Source: Maribacter sedimenticola
GTDB lineage: Bacteria; Bacteroidota; Bacteroidia; Flavobacteriales; Flavobacteriaceae
DNA length: 64,000 nucleotides
NCBI RefSeq assembly: GCF_900188415.1
Contig: NZ_FZNV01000001.1
Coordinates: 337,501-401,500 of the forward strand
Reading direction: 5' to 3'
Shown: positions 51,289 to 60,044 of the stretch, piece by piece
Layout of the letters: every line of letters begins with the position of its first letter
Position numbering within the stretch: the first letter of the stretch is position 1
The notes under the pieces: model-generated
Told to the model about the DNA's origin: nothing
Database searches by the model: none
Seen by the model: only the letters and a program-made list of their open reading frames with translations
Made by a program: the position numbers and the translations under genes

Positions 51289-51744
51289 TTATTTTTTAAT
51301 ATGCTGTTCATATATCTCAATCCATGATTCGGCACTCATTTTTGTACATAACTCCCCTATAAGTTGGTAAGGAATGTCGTCTATTTTTTTAAAGCGGATG
51401 CAACTCTTACCCATATCCAGTTTTTGAGCCGTGTGCTTTGGGTATTCTTGGACGAACCAAGACATTAAACCATTGTCCGCATATATACCGGAGTGATATA
51501 GGGCTATATAATTCTTCTGTGACGCCAAATTAATAAAAGGTAAGGGCAATGCTGGATTAACATGATAACCTGATGGGTAGACAGCGTGGGGAACCACATA
51601 ACCTAACATGCCGTAACTAAGCTGTTCTTCAAAAGTACTGGGTAAATTTTTACGTATGGTAGCCCGTAGTTGTTCAATTACCTTTTTGCGTTCCACTGGA
51701 AGTTGATTTATATAATCTTCTGGTGTACTTGCGGCAAATTTCAT
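51289..51744 (-). CDS. DUF1801 (YdhG/YjdI-like) protein
   Basis: The 151-residue product follows the DUF1801 pattern: TPEDYINQLPVERKKVIEQL, SYGMLGYVVPHAVYP, FINLASQKNYIALYHSGIYA, and KSCIRFKKIDDIPYQLIG. The fold is shared with YdhG/YdeI, and the biochemical role is unknown. A longer relative with an iron-sulfur tail is at 57996-58631. It lies 22 bp upstream of the VOC gene. Confidence 0.85.
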   Translation of the reverse strand: MKFAASTPEDYINQLPVERKKVIEQLRATIRKNLPSTFEEQLSYGMLGYVVPHAVYPSGYHVNPALPLPFINLASQKNYIALYHSGIYADNGLMSWFVQEYPKHTAQKLDMGKSCIRFKKIDDIPYQLIGELCTKMSAESWIEIYEQHIKK

Positions 51745-51816
51745 GGTTAGTGCATTTAAATCAAAAGTAATATATGCTAGCCATAGTAAGTTATGAAAAT
51801 TAATTGATGGATATGC

Positions 51817-52758
51817 TTAGCAAAATTTATTTTTAATTTTATCCACGACAGTCTGTGCAAGTTTTATTTTGCTTTCAACGGTCCAACCTGCTACGTGGGG
51901 AGATAATATTACATTATCGGCTTTGATCAGATATTCAAATGCATCTGGTAATTGGTCATCCGTAAACATATGTTCAAAAGATGCTTTTTCATATTCCAGA
52001 ACATCTAGACCGGCGCCTAATATTTTTCCGGACTTTAAAGCCGCTACCAAGTCTTGGGTATCAATGCATTTTCCCCTAGCGGTATTAATGATCCAAAAGG
52101 ATTTTTTAAATTTTTCTATGAATTCTGTACGGAACATGCCAATGGTATCTTCGGTCTGTGGTACATGAAGACTAATGACATCTACACGATCTTGGAATTC
52201 CATTATGCCTACTTGCCTTGCATGTTCATCTTCTACGCCACCCTTTATATCATAACATATGACTTCCTCAACATCAAAACCTTTTAGTTTTTTAGCAAAG
52301 GCCTTTCCCATATTGCCATAGCCGATTATACCTACAACTTTTCCTTCCAATTCTAACCCTCTATTACCTTCCCGGTCCCATTTTCCGCTTCTTACTTCAT
52401 GGTCCGCTTTGTTCAGTTTATTGAAAAGTGATAGTAACATACCTAGCGCATGTTCCCCCACTGCATTTCTATTGCCTTCTGGTGCAGCGGCCAAAAAAAC
52501 GCCCAAGGATTTTGCATACTGTGTGTCTATATTCTCTAGTCCTGCCCCAAGTCTACCAATAAATTTTAGATTTTTAGCCTTATCCAAAAAATCCGCGTCA
52601 ATGGAAAACCTGCTTCTAATTATAATTCCGTCGTAATGGGATATCCTTGTTGCTATCTCTTCTTTCGTGGAAGTATAATCCTCATGGTTCTCAAAGCCAA
52701 GTTCAGAAAATTGTTCTATAATTAATGGGTGGTTTATATCTACGTGCAATACTTTCAT
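51817..52758 (-). CDS. D-2-hydroxyacid dehydrogenase (SerA-like)
   Basis: The 313-residue NAD-dependent oxidoreductase has the substrate-domain RLGAGLENID segment, the Rossmann motif VGIIGYGNMGKAFAKKLKG, IINTARGKCID, and LSPHVAGWTVES with the catalytic His. The catalytic Arg and Glu regions are present. Phosphoglycerate dehydrogenase, hydroxypyruvate reductase and related enzymes have this layout; length fits the short form without an ACT domain. It starts 12 bp downstream of the cupin gene, with which it is probably co-transcribed. Confidence 0.9.
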   Translation of the reverse strand: MKVLHVDINHPLIIEQFSELGFENHEDYTSTKEEIATRISHYDGIIIRSRFSIDADFLDKAKNLKFIGRLGAGLENIDTQYAKSLGVFLAAAPEGNRNAVGEHALGMLLSLFNKLNKADHEVRSGKWDREGNRGLELEGKVVGIIGYGNMGKAFAKKLKGFDVEEVICYDIKGGVEDEHARQVGIMEFQDRVDVISLHVPQTEDTIGMFRTEFIEKFKKSFWIINTARGKCIDTQDLVAALKSGKILGAGLDVLEYEKASFEHMFTDDQLPDAFEYLIKADNVILSPHVAGWTVESKIKLAQTVVDKIKNKFC

Positions 52759-52770
52759 GTTCTCTGGGAA

Positions 52771-53136
52771 TTATATTTTGGGGTAGTTCGTTTTGGATAT
52801 TACATGTGTTGTTGCGCCTGTATGCTGCGTGCTTAATTTTTCAAATAAGAGCACATGTACAATTTCGCCGTTTTTGGTCATTGGGCAATGTTCCGTTCCT
52901 TTTGGCACAATAATGACCTCACCTTCCTCTACAACTTCTGTACGGTCGCGAAACTGCATGTACAATGTTCCTTTTTGTACATGAAAGAGTTCATCCTCGT
53001 ATTCATGGGCATGCCAGACAAATTCTCCTTTTACTTTTGCCAATAATACGTGCATATCATCAACAATACCTATTTGGTGGGGATGCCAAAATGAATCTAC
53101 ATGTTCAAACTTATCGTTAAGATTAATTTTTTTCAT
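52771..53136 (-). CDS. Cupin-domain protein
   Basis: The 121-residue protein is a single cupin: motif 1 FVWHAHEYEDELFHVQKGTL and motif 2 EVIIVPKGTEHCPMTKNGE, carrying the His and Glu ligands of a metal site. Many such small cupins bind metal and act on or sense small molecules; no substrate is indicated. It is upstream of the dehydrogenase in one unit. Confidence 0.87.
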   Translation of the reverse strand: MKKINLNDKFEHVDSFWHPHQIGIVDDMHVLLAKVKGEFVWHAHEYEDELFHVQKGTLYMQFRDRTEVVEEGEVIIVPKGTEHCPMTKNGEIVHVLLFEKLSTQHTGATTHVISKTNYPKI

Positions 53137-53194
53137 TTGTCAACCAATATTGTATTTCTACGACTTACATCCTTCTAAGCCTCTTTGTCAAATA

Positions 53195-54547
53195 CTAAAT
53201 TCCAAGTATAAGTTTGGCAATGGAGAAGTAGATTAAAATACCAAATATATCATTGCTCGTAGTAATAAAAGGCCCCGTAGCAATTGCAGGGTCTATGCCA
53301 CGTTTGTCCAAAAACAACGGAACAAAGGTTCCTATAAAGCCCGCAACGACAATTACCGCAATCAGGGAAATAGAAATGGCCAATGATGTGGGGAAATCCC
53401 CTTTCCATATCCAAGTAAAAATCAATAATAAACACGAAAGAATAAAACCGTTCAATAAAGCCAATAACATTTCTTTGATCAACCGATCACTTATACTGCC
53501 TTTAATGTCATCGTTGGCCAAGCCCTGTACGATAATTGCGCTAGACTGTACACCTACATTACCGGCCATTGCCGCTATGAGCGGGGTAAATAGAAACAAG
53601 ACGGTGTATTCACGAAACATTTCCTCAAAACCACCCATAATGACAGCTGCCGCAGCACCCCCAAACAGGCCTAAAATTAACCATGGCAATCGTGCCCTGG
53701 TAAGTTCCCAAATACTTGCATCTGCCTCTACACCTTGGGATATACCGGCGGCCATTTGATAATCTCGCTCAGCCTCTTCCTTTATTACGTCTACAATATC
53801 ATCAATGGTAATACGGCCTACTAATCTTCCTATCTCATCTATTACCGGTATGGCTTCAAGGTCATATTTGCTCATAATACGAGCTACTTCCTCTGGGTCT
53901 TCGTTTACGTTTACAGAATCTACATTTTTGATGAACACATCCTTGATATGTGTCTTTGTGGAAGTGGTCAACAAATCCTTTAAGGATAATCTACCCTTTA
54001 ACTTATCTTCATCATCAACCACATAAATGGAATGTACACGGGTAACATTTTCTGCTTGGGCCCTCATCTCCTTAACGCAAGTAAGCACATTCCAATTCTC
54101 ATTTACTTTTACGAGCTCTTTTGCCATAAGTCCGCCGGCAGAATTTTCAGCATACCGCAAAAGGTCTACAATATCCTTGGCATGTTCCCGGTCTTCTATT
54201 TTAGAGATTACTTCCTGGACCTGTTCTTTTGGAAGTTCACCAATAATATCTGCAGCATCATCCGTGTCAAGTTCACCAAGTTCACTGGCAATTTCCTTAG
54301 AAGATAGGTTTCGTAGAATAGCTTCTCGGACATCTTCATCCAGCTCGGTAAGAATATCGGAAGTTTTATCACTATCCAATAACTTGATCAAATAGGTAGC
54401 CTCATCATCATCCAATTCATTAATGATTTCGGCAATATCAGCATAATGAACGTCTAGAAATAGCGTATTTAATTCAGCATCATTTCTGTTTTCAATGAGC
54501 TGTTCTATATTATGTACAAGTTCTTCTGTTAGTTTAAAGGGTGTCAT
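53195..54547 (-). CDS. mgtE: Magnesium transporter MgtE
   Basis: The 450-residue protein has the MgtE order: an N-terminal acidic helical domain (DDADDIIGEL-like segments), two CBS domains (near residues 130-260, [19 protein letters not shown]), and a C-terminal membrane domain with five hydrophobic segments ([38 protein letters not shown]). It imports Mg2+, gated by intracellular Mg2+ through the cytosolic domains. Its start overlaps the rsmA stop by 14 bp, so it is co-transcribed with rsmA. Confidence 0.95.
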   Translation of the reverse strand: MTPFKLTEELVHNIEQLIENRNDAELNTLFLDVHYADIAEIINELDDDEATYLIKLLDSDKTSDILTELDEDVREAILRNLSSKEIASELGELDTDDAADIIGELPKEQVQEVISKIEDREHAKDIVDLLRYAENSAGGLMAKELVKVNENWNVLTCVKEMRAQAENVTRVHSIYVVDDEDKLKGRLSLKDLLTTSTKTHIKDVFIKNVDSVNVNEDPEEVARIMSKYDLEAIPVIDEIGRLVGRITIDDIVDVIKEEAERDYQMAAGISQGVEADASIWELTRARLPWLILGLFGGAAAAVIMGGFEEMFREYTVLFLFTPLIAAMAGNVGVQSSAIIVQGLANDDIKGSISDRLIKEMLLALLNGFILSCLLLIFTWIWKGDFPTSLAISISLIAVIVVAGFIGTFVPLFLDKRGIDPAIATGPFITTSNDIFGILIYFSIAKLILGI

Positions 54548-55400
54548 CTGCTATCTTCTTCGTCAAGGCTATAAAATCTACGACCGATAGTTGTTCTGGT
54601 CGTTGGTCAAATATAGTATCTTCTTTGAGATTATCTGAAAGTGTAAAGGTTTTTAAACTATTGCGCAAGGTCTTTCTACGCTGGTTAAAAGCGGTTTTGA
54701 CGACTCTTTTGAATAATTGTTCGTCGCAAGGAAGTTGGTAATTGGTTTTTCTTACCATACGTAAAACTCCGGACTGCACTTTTGGTGGGGGGTCAAACAC
54801 CTCTGGTGGTACCGTAAAAAGATATTCCGTATCATAATATGCTTGTGCCAGTACAGAGAGTATGCCATAAGTTTTACTGCCTTCCTGTGCGCAAATACGT
54901 TCTGCCACTTCTTTTTGGAACATTCCTGAAAATTCAGGGACCAGGTCACGATGTTCCAACATTTTAAAAACTATTTGGGTAGATATATTGTAAGGGAAGT
55001 TTCCTGTAATTCCAAAAGGTTGGTTGTTGAACAGCTCGTTAAGGTCATAATTTAAGAAATCTGCCTCTATTACTTTAAAAGAACCCTTGCCCTGCAATAC
55101 GGCAAAATGTTCCATTGGAAACGTTTCATTTAGATATTTGATAGATTCCGCATCCAAATCCATGGCAACAAGATCAATATCCCTGTTCAATAGATATTTG
55201 GTCAAAACCCCTGTACCCGGACCAATTTCAATTACGTTTCTGTACTCCTTTTGTAAAAGGGTGTCTGCAATTGACTTTGCAATTGCCTCATCTATTAAAA
55301 AATGTTGGCCTAAATGTTTTTTTGCTTTTACGGGACCTTTATCCTGGTGCTTTTTTGGAGCATACCTGTCATTCTTGTTTTTTTTTCTTTTTGTCCCCAT
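54534..55400 (-). CDS. rsmA: 16S rRNA dimethyladenosine transferase
   Basis: The 288-residue RsmA (KsgA) has the SAM-binding [15 protein letters not shown] motif, the target-base motif NFPYNIST and PPPKVQSGV. It dimethylates two adjacent adenines near the 3' end of 16S rRNA in ribosome assembly. The N-terminus ([20 protein letters not shown]) is a basic extension before [11 protein letters not shown]. It is the second of three genes in the run DUF4286-GGCT, rsmA, mgtE and overlaps mgtE. Confidence 0.96.
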   Translation of the reverse strand: MGTKRKKNKNDRYAPKKHQDKGPVKAKKHLGQHFLIDEAIAKSIADTLLQKEYRNVIEIGPGTGVLTKYLLNRDIDLVAMDLDAESIKYLNETFPMEHFAVLQGKGSFKVIEADFLNYDLNELFNNQPFGITGNFPYNISTQIVFKMLEHRDLVPEFSGMFQKEVAERICAQEGSKTYGILSVLAQAYYDTEYLFTVPPEVFDPPPKVQSGVLRMVRKTNYQLPCDEQLFKRVVKTAFNQRRKTLRNSLKTFTLSDNLKEDTIFDQRPEQLSVVDFIALTKKIADDTL

Positions 55401-55420
55401 ATTATGCGTTTAAATGCTCC

Positions 55421-56053
55421 TTATTTGGAAATATATACCCATGCATTTCTGCCGGAGCCAAGTTCTATCTGTATGCGCTTGTACGCCTCACCCTCATATT
55501 CGTCAGCTTTTTGTAATTCTTGGTGGGTCAATGAATATACCTGTCCTTTGATAATATCTTTGACATTACCGGTATGTTGCAGGGTTGGATATAGTCCGGC
55601 TACTTTTTTTTCAGAAACTACATATTGTGCAAGTTCATCCTCAAAACCTGTTAACGCCCTTGAGAAAACGCCTAGCTGTATATCCTGTTCCTGTAGCGTA
55701 CCATAGGTGAACAATAAATGAGTGGCCGTAGCCCGTTGCACAAAATATTCATCTACGACTTCCAATTCTGTTTTGAAAGAAACCAGTTTCCCCGCAAATT
55801 TCTTTTCTATTTGTGCTATCAAGCGCGGAGCATCTTCATTATAATACCTTTCTAAGGTGGCTTTATCCTTAACGGAATATTGAATGGAGTAGGTTTCTCC
55901 GCCCATATCTTCCTCTACCAAAACTTTAGTGAACTTTGCACTTAGAAATTTTCCTGTGGACAATACTTCCGGTATATGAACCTGCTTCATCCATTGCAAC
56001 CATTCTGTATGGTAAGCTTCTTCTATATTGGTAGTAATATTATAAATAAACAT
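55421..56053 (-). CDS. DUF4286 / gamma-glutamylcyclotransferase-like fusion
   Basis: From ATG 56051-56053 the product has 210 residues; 14 further codons upstream are open but poor. Residues 1-100 are DUF4286-like (MFIYNITTNIEEAYHTEWLQ, IPEVLSTGKFLSAKF, GGETYSIQYSVKDKATLERY). Residues 110-210 look like a gamma-glutamylcyclotransferase/AIG2 domain (LFTYGTLQEQDIQLGVF, DEYEGEAYKRIQIEL with the usual Glu). The two domains share one reading frame with no stop or start between them. Such cyclotransferases release 5-oxoproline from gamma-glutamyl amines. DUF4286 is of unknown function. It lies 20 bp before rsmA in the same run. Confidence 0.78.
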   Translation of the reverse strand: MFIYNITTNIEEAYHTEWLQWMKQVHIPEVLSTGKFLSAKFTKVLVEEDMGGETYSIQYSVKDKATLERYYNEDAPRLIAQIEKKFAGKLVSFKTELEVVDEYFVQRATATHLLFTYGTLQEQDIQLGVFSRALTGFEDELAQYVVSEKKVAGLYPTLQHTGNVKDIIKGQVYSLTHQELQKADEYEGEAYKRIQIELGSGRNAWVYISK

Positions 56054-56140
56054 GTTGGCGTACAGGTTGAGATTTAACAATTTTGACAACTGCAAAGTTA
56101 AATTAAGTAGTTGCCATTTTTAGACTAATTCTGTAAACTT

Positions 56141-57925
56141 TTAGTTAATGGCGTCTCCCCTGAGAATTCTAAAATTCTTTCTGGCTTGAGGAAAGTAGTA
56201 ACTATCTTGGTAGTTGTAGATGATTTGCTCATAATGTTCCCTGGCCTTTATATTGTCCTTGAACTCTTTTCTATAAAGTTCGGCCAAGGCAAAATGCGCA
56301 TCGTCAGCCAATATTCCCTTATTATAAAAGGTGATAATTTTTTGATAGTTGAACTGCGCCTCCTCATATTTTTTTTTCGTTTCCAGTAACTGAGCTTGTT
56401 TAAACAAAGCATCGTCCTCAATTTTTTCACCTTTGTGGTTTTCAAGGATGTCATTCAAGGCCGTAATAGCTTCCGTTGTTTTGTTTTGATAGGCAAGAAA
56501 ATCTGCCCGCGCATATTTTTTCAAGGCGGTCTGGGTAGAGTCTTCCAAGGAATTGTCGGAAATTAACAGACTTAACTGCATGGCATCATTGGCAATTAAC
56601 TGGGATGTTGAGCCGCGTAGTACTTTTAATTGGGTAAGGGCCCAGTCAAAATCTCCTTTATAGAAGCTGGTTTGGGCTACTTTATATCTGGCATCCTGCC
56701 CTAAAACATCATTTTTTAGTTTTTGTTGAATTTGGGAAAAATAGATCAGTGCTTCATTAAATTTTTTATCGAATACCAATATGTCTCCCAATGCTAATTT
56801 AATATAGGCGGTACCCCTGGTGTTCAAAGGAAGGTCTAAACTATTTTTCAATAGGGTTTCCGCTGGTTTGGGGTCGTTTTTTTTAAAGGTCAGAAATTTT
56901 GCATAGGCTACCTGAAGTTGCAGTGTCTGCGGTCTGTAGCCATATTTATCTATTAGGGTTTCGTATGTATTTTGAACATTGTCAAGATTGACCTTAGAAT
57001 CATTCAACGCTATATCTATAAGATGTAATTCTGCGTTCAGTTGCGTAACCTCGTCATTGGTATTGTCAATGATAAACTCAAAGATATCTTTTGCTACATC
57101 AAAATCCTGTTCTTCCAAAGCCTGTTCTCCCAAACCTTCCATTCTCATGGTTGAATTACCATCAATACGTTTGTAAATTGCTTTTTCCTGTCTAAACGCA
57201 CTGCCAAACTGTTTTTGTTGAACAAATAACCAACTCAGCAACTCGTTCCAAAGAATATTCGGATTTTTTTGAGCCCTATCCAAGAGTACTTTTTTAAAGG
57301 AAATATTGTTGGGGTCCTCTGCATTCTCAGATATAAAATCATCAATACTTCTAAGGATATTTGATTTGGATGTTTTTCCTTCACTTACCAAATTCAAATA
57401 GGCATTGTACATATCCTCTATTTTGCCCTGTTCACCATAAATACGTGCCAATTGATAATTGTAATCCAAGCCCGGGTTTAATTGCATGGCTTTTTTAAAA
57501 GCCTGTATGGCCAAGTCCAATAAGCTGTAGTTTTGAAACCGCAATCCTATGGCGTAACCATAATTAGGGTTCTTTTGTATAATATTAAGTGCCTTGTCAT
57601 AGTAAATGGTTGCCTCTTTCCCTAATTCTTGCAAGGCATAGTTATAGCCCAGATCAACTAAAAGCGTGGGATAGGGATTTCTCTCATTCAACCTATTCCT
57701 TAGGAAATCACCGGCATCTATATAACGCTCTAATTGTTGGTAGCAAGAAACCAGATCCTGTGCGTACTCTGTTCTACGTGGATTTTTCTCTACCAATTTT
57801 TCATAGAATACGACCGCCTTTTCAAAATCACCATCGGCAAAATATTGTTTTGCCAAAAAATCATCTTGGGACCATGCCATGCCCATCATGGCGAAAAAGG
57901 CTATGAAAAAAAATATTTTTCGCAT
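56141..57925 (-). CDS. Exported tetratricopeptide-repeat protein
   Basis: From ATG 57923-57925 the product has 594 residues. It begins with a signal peptide (MRKIFFFIAFFAMMGMAWSQ), then many TPR-like helical pairs (ATIYYDKALNIIQKNPNYGY, ALIYFSQIQQ, DALFKQAQLL and so on), and ends with an acidic-to-basic helical tail. It is probably periplasmic and may act as an assembly or scaffold protein for envelope machinery. The longer open frame starting at TTG 57931 runs into the promoter and is rejected. Order TPR, DUF4286, rsmA, mgtE looks like a conserved gene order. Confidence 0.85.
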   Translation of the reverse strand: MRKIFFFIAFFAMMGMAWSQDDFLAKQYFADGDFEKAVVFYEKLVEKNPRRTEYAQDLVSCYQQLERYIDAGDFLRNRLNERNPYPTLLVDLGYNYALQELGKEATIYYDKALNIIQKNPNYGYAIGLRFQNYSLLDLAIQAFKKAMQLNPGLDYNYQLARIYGEQGKIEDMYNAYLNLVSEGKTSKSNILRSIDDFISENAEDPNNISFKKVLLDRAQKNPNILWNELLSWLFVQQKQFGSAFRQEKAIYKRIDGNSTMRMEGLGEQALEEQDFDVAKDIFEFIIDNTNDEVTQLNAELHLIDIALNDSKVNLDNVQNTYETLIDKYGYRPQTLQLQVAYAKFLTFKKNDPKPAETLLKNSLDLPLNTRGTAYIKLALGDILVFDKKFNEALIYFSQIQQKLKNDVLGQDARYKVAQTSFYKGDFDWALTQLKVLRGSTSQLIANDAMQLSLLISDNSLEDSTQTALKKYARADFLAYQNKTTEAITALNDILENHKGEKIEDDALFKQAQLLETKKKYEEAQFNYQKIITFYNKGILADDAHFALAELYRKEFKDNIKAREHYEQIIYNYQDSYYFPQARKNFRILRGDAIN

Positions 57926-57928
57926 ATT

Positions 57929-57957
57929 CAAAGATACATAGAATGTACAAAGTTCAA
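57929..57957 (-). promoter_or_regulatory. Promoter of the TPR gene, implying a leaderless message
   Basis: On the minus strand TTG (57957-57955), 18 bp, TATCTTTG (57936-57929), and ATG at 57925 only 3 bp further on. Transcription would begin at or beside the ATG, so the mRNA would have almost no leader. Confidence 0.45.
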
Positions 57958-57995
57958 TTTATAAGGCTGATGACAACTAAACAAACCTACTAATT

Positions 57996-58631
57996 TTAAA
58001 GTTGTTTGTGGGAACCATCACAATTTGGCATTCGTTTGGAAAGACCGCAGGTACAATCGTTTAATCCTTTTCCATTTAGTATTCGCTGTGTGTTTTTGGA
58101 AATTCTATTGCTGCGGGTATTGGATTGTTTAGGTTGTGAAAAATGTAATAAATAACCTTTTTGGCGCCCAGGGGTAAGGCTGTTGAACGCAGTTTCCAAA
58201 TTGGGGTCTTCGGAAAATTTTTGGGTAAGTTCCTTGGGAACGGGATAGTCCGTCACTTTCTTCACCTGAACCTTTTTTCCAGATTCCTCATTTTGTGCGG
58301 CTTCCAGGATATAATCCTTGATCGTTTGCCGTAGCGTTTGTATTTCTCCAACATGTGTAAATCTGATTTGGCGACCAGATTGTGTATGTTGGGTTTGTTG
58401 AATCAAGAGGTTGTTAGGGTCTTTAAGAAGTGCCCCTTTATAAAATAAGATGGCACAATATTCTTTAAACCCATGCAGTAGCACAATGTTCTTGTTTTTA
58501 TAAGTATAACAAGGATGTTTCCATTTGAACGCTTCCGTTAGGCCACACTCAAGAATTATTGCTCTTAGCTCCCTGAGCTCTGATTGCCACTTATTTATAC
58601 CATCTAGATAATCATCTACCTCTTTAATCAT
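57996..58631 (-). CDS. DUF1801/YdeI-like protein with C-terminal CDGSH iron-sulfur motif
   Basis: The 211-residue product has an N-terminal DUF1801-like domain (KWKHPCYTYKNKNIVLLHGF) and a YdeI-type region (PKELTQKFSEDPNLETAFNS, LTPGRQKGYLLHFSQ). Its last 25 residues read CTCGLSKRMPNCDGSHK, an exact fit to the CDGSH pattern C-x-C-x2-(S/T)-x3-P-x-C-D-G-(S/T/A)-H, which in eukaryotes and bacteria holds a 2Fe-2S cluster. The combination suggests a redox or sensory role. No signal peptide. The single-domain relative at 51289-51744 lacks the tail. Confidence 0.8.
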   Translation of the reverse strand: MIKEVDDYLDGINKWQSELRELRAIILECGLTEAFKWKHPCYTYKNKNIVLLHGFKEYCAILFYKGALLKDPNNLLIQQTQHTQSGRQIRFTHVGEIQTLRQTIKDYILEAAQNEESGKKVQVKKVTDYPVPKELTQKFSEDPNLETAFNSLTPGRQKGYLLHFSQPKQSNTRSNRISKNTQRILNGKGLNDCTCGLSKRMPNCDGSHKQL

Positions 58632-58651
58632 GTGTTTAGGGGGGTATTACA

Positions 58652-59197
58652 TTAATCGGACATTATATTAGTTTCAAAACCGTCAATACTTTGGGTGTTT
58701 TTATTTTTCCAATACGCTTCAATATTTTTGCTTCCTTGTTTGCTTGCCCAATCATTTAAAGTAGTTCTTTCTTCTTTATAATCCATGTAGGGTACAGCAA
58801 ATCCGCAAGAAGTCTGAACAAGTTCTACATGCATTTCAATTATTTGCCTGGCCCCAATATTTTTTGGAAAGAGTTTTTCGTATTTCATAAACTGATTATC
58901 CCGTTTATGATAAATCTCTGCTTTTCCATAAAGGCGTAGTATCATAGGTTTTCCTTCAAAAGCGCAGAACATGATGGTCATTCTTTTATTCTTAAGTAAA
59001 TGGGCGGCAGTTTCATTTCCACTACCGGTCAAGTTTAGCCATACAATGGTATTGGCATCTATAACCCTAAATGAATCTGTTCCTTTTGGAGATACATTTA
59101 CGCTACCTGTAGCGGCAGCCGTACCTACAAAGAATATTTTTTGTTGCTCAATGAACTGTTGTAGTTGAGGCGTAATACTGTCCAGTTGCTTGCCCAT
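58652..59197 (-). CDS. Pyridoxamine 5'-phosphate oxidase-family protein
   Basis: The 181-residue protein has the flavin-binding split-barrel pattern: LQQFIEQQKIFFVGTAAATG, VNVSPKGTDSFRVIDANTIV, and NKRMTIMFCAFEGKPMILRL. Members use FMN or F420 as cofactor and include PNPOx, heme-degrading and other reductases; the substrate is unknown. Cytoplasmic. It lies 20 bp upstream of the CDGSH-tailed gene. Confidence 0.88.
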   Translation of the reverse strand: MGKQLDSITPQLQQFIEQQKIFFVGTAAATGSVNVSPKGTDSFRVIDANTIVWLNLTGSGNETAAHLLKNKRMTIMFCAFEGKPMILRLYGKAEIYHKRDNQFMKYEKLFPKNIGARQIIEMHVELVQTSCGFAVPYMDYKEERTTLNDWASKQGSKNIEAYWKNKNTQSIDGFETNIMSD

Positions 59198-59245
59198 AGG
59201 TATTGTTAATTTCTAAGAAGTTAGATGAAGTAAATAACCAAGGTA

Positions 59246-59283
59246 ATAAAAACGGCTTTAATCCAAAATGAACTAAAGCCGTT
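59246..59283 (-). terminator. Terminator of the DUF6515 gene
   Basis: AACGGCTTTA (59251-59260) pairs with its complement at 59274-59283 over a 13-nt loop. On the minus strand a T-rich run follows. It lies 22 bp past the stop at 59305. Confidence 0.8.
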
Positions 59284-59304
59284 ATTAACTGAATGAATGT
59301 ATGT

Positions 59305-59880
59305 TTATTGATCCACAAAACCAACCACCTCATAGGCCCTAGTTCCATTTATTTGGATAGCTTCATAAAGTACATTTGAAAATTCATAATATGTATACCC
59401 ATCTATTTCCACACGTTCGTAGCCATCTGGCAACTCTTGGATTACCGTTCCTATTTCTGGATCAACAACTTCATATTGATCATTAATTGGGGCATAATAA
59501 ACACCATTGGCCCAATAATAGGTTCTAGACGGTCTATTTATTCTAATAAAGCCAGCTGGCAACGTTTGTATTCTAAAGCCAACTTTTGGGGCTATTACAA
59601 TATATCTTCCACCAGAATAGGTGTAAAATCTATTTCCCGAATAGTAATAATTGTTGCCCCTGTGTACAATTGTTGTTCTTTTGGGTAACGTTCTAACCGC
59701 TACAATCTTTTTTTTAGGTTTTTTATATACTACACGGCTACTTGGTATACGTGGATTATCTTTTTTGATAATTACGGTCTTACCGGTTCGTCTTGAATTT
59801 TGCGCATATGTCTTTTCTGAAAACGAAACCAGCATAATGAGCGCTAAAATAATTGGAATACTATTTAATGTTGTTTTCAT
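59305..59880 (-). CDS. DUF6515 family exported protein
   Basis: The 191-residue product has a signal peptide (ending KTYAQ). A Lys/Arg-rich stretch (VVYKKPKKKIVAVRTLPKRT) is followed by Tyr-rich beta repeats: NNYYYSGNRFYTYSGGRYIV, TYYWANGVYYAP and GYTYYEFSNVLYEA, the pattern of DUF6515 proteins. It is probably a small periplasmic or surface protein of unknown role. No partner gene is obvious. It has its own terminator, and 164 bp of non-coding DNA lie upstream. Confidence 0.8.
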   Translation of the reverse strand: MKTTLNSIPIILALIMLVSFSEKTYAQNSRRTGKTVIIKKDNPRIPSSRVVYKKPKKKIVAVRTLPKRTTIVHRGNNYYYSGNRFYTYSGGRYIVIAPKVGFRIQTLPAGFIRINRPSRTYYWANGVYYAPINDQYEVVDPEIGTVIQELPDGYERVEIDGYTYYEFSNVLYEAIQINGTRAYEVVGFVDQ

Positions 59881-60044
59881 AATACATGGTTTTATAATGC
59901 TTGTATGACCATGTTTTTTCTAGATGGTTTAATTTTTAAGTAAACTTTAATAGGTTTGGCAAGATTCTATAAGTAATGTCTAGCCGTTTAAAATCACCAT
60001 GCTTTATAGATGTCATAATTCTTCCGGAACAATTACCCCTTACA

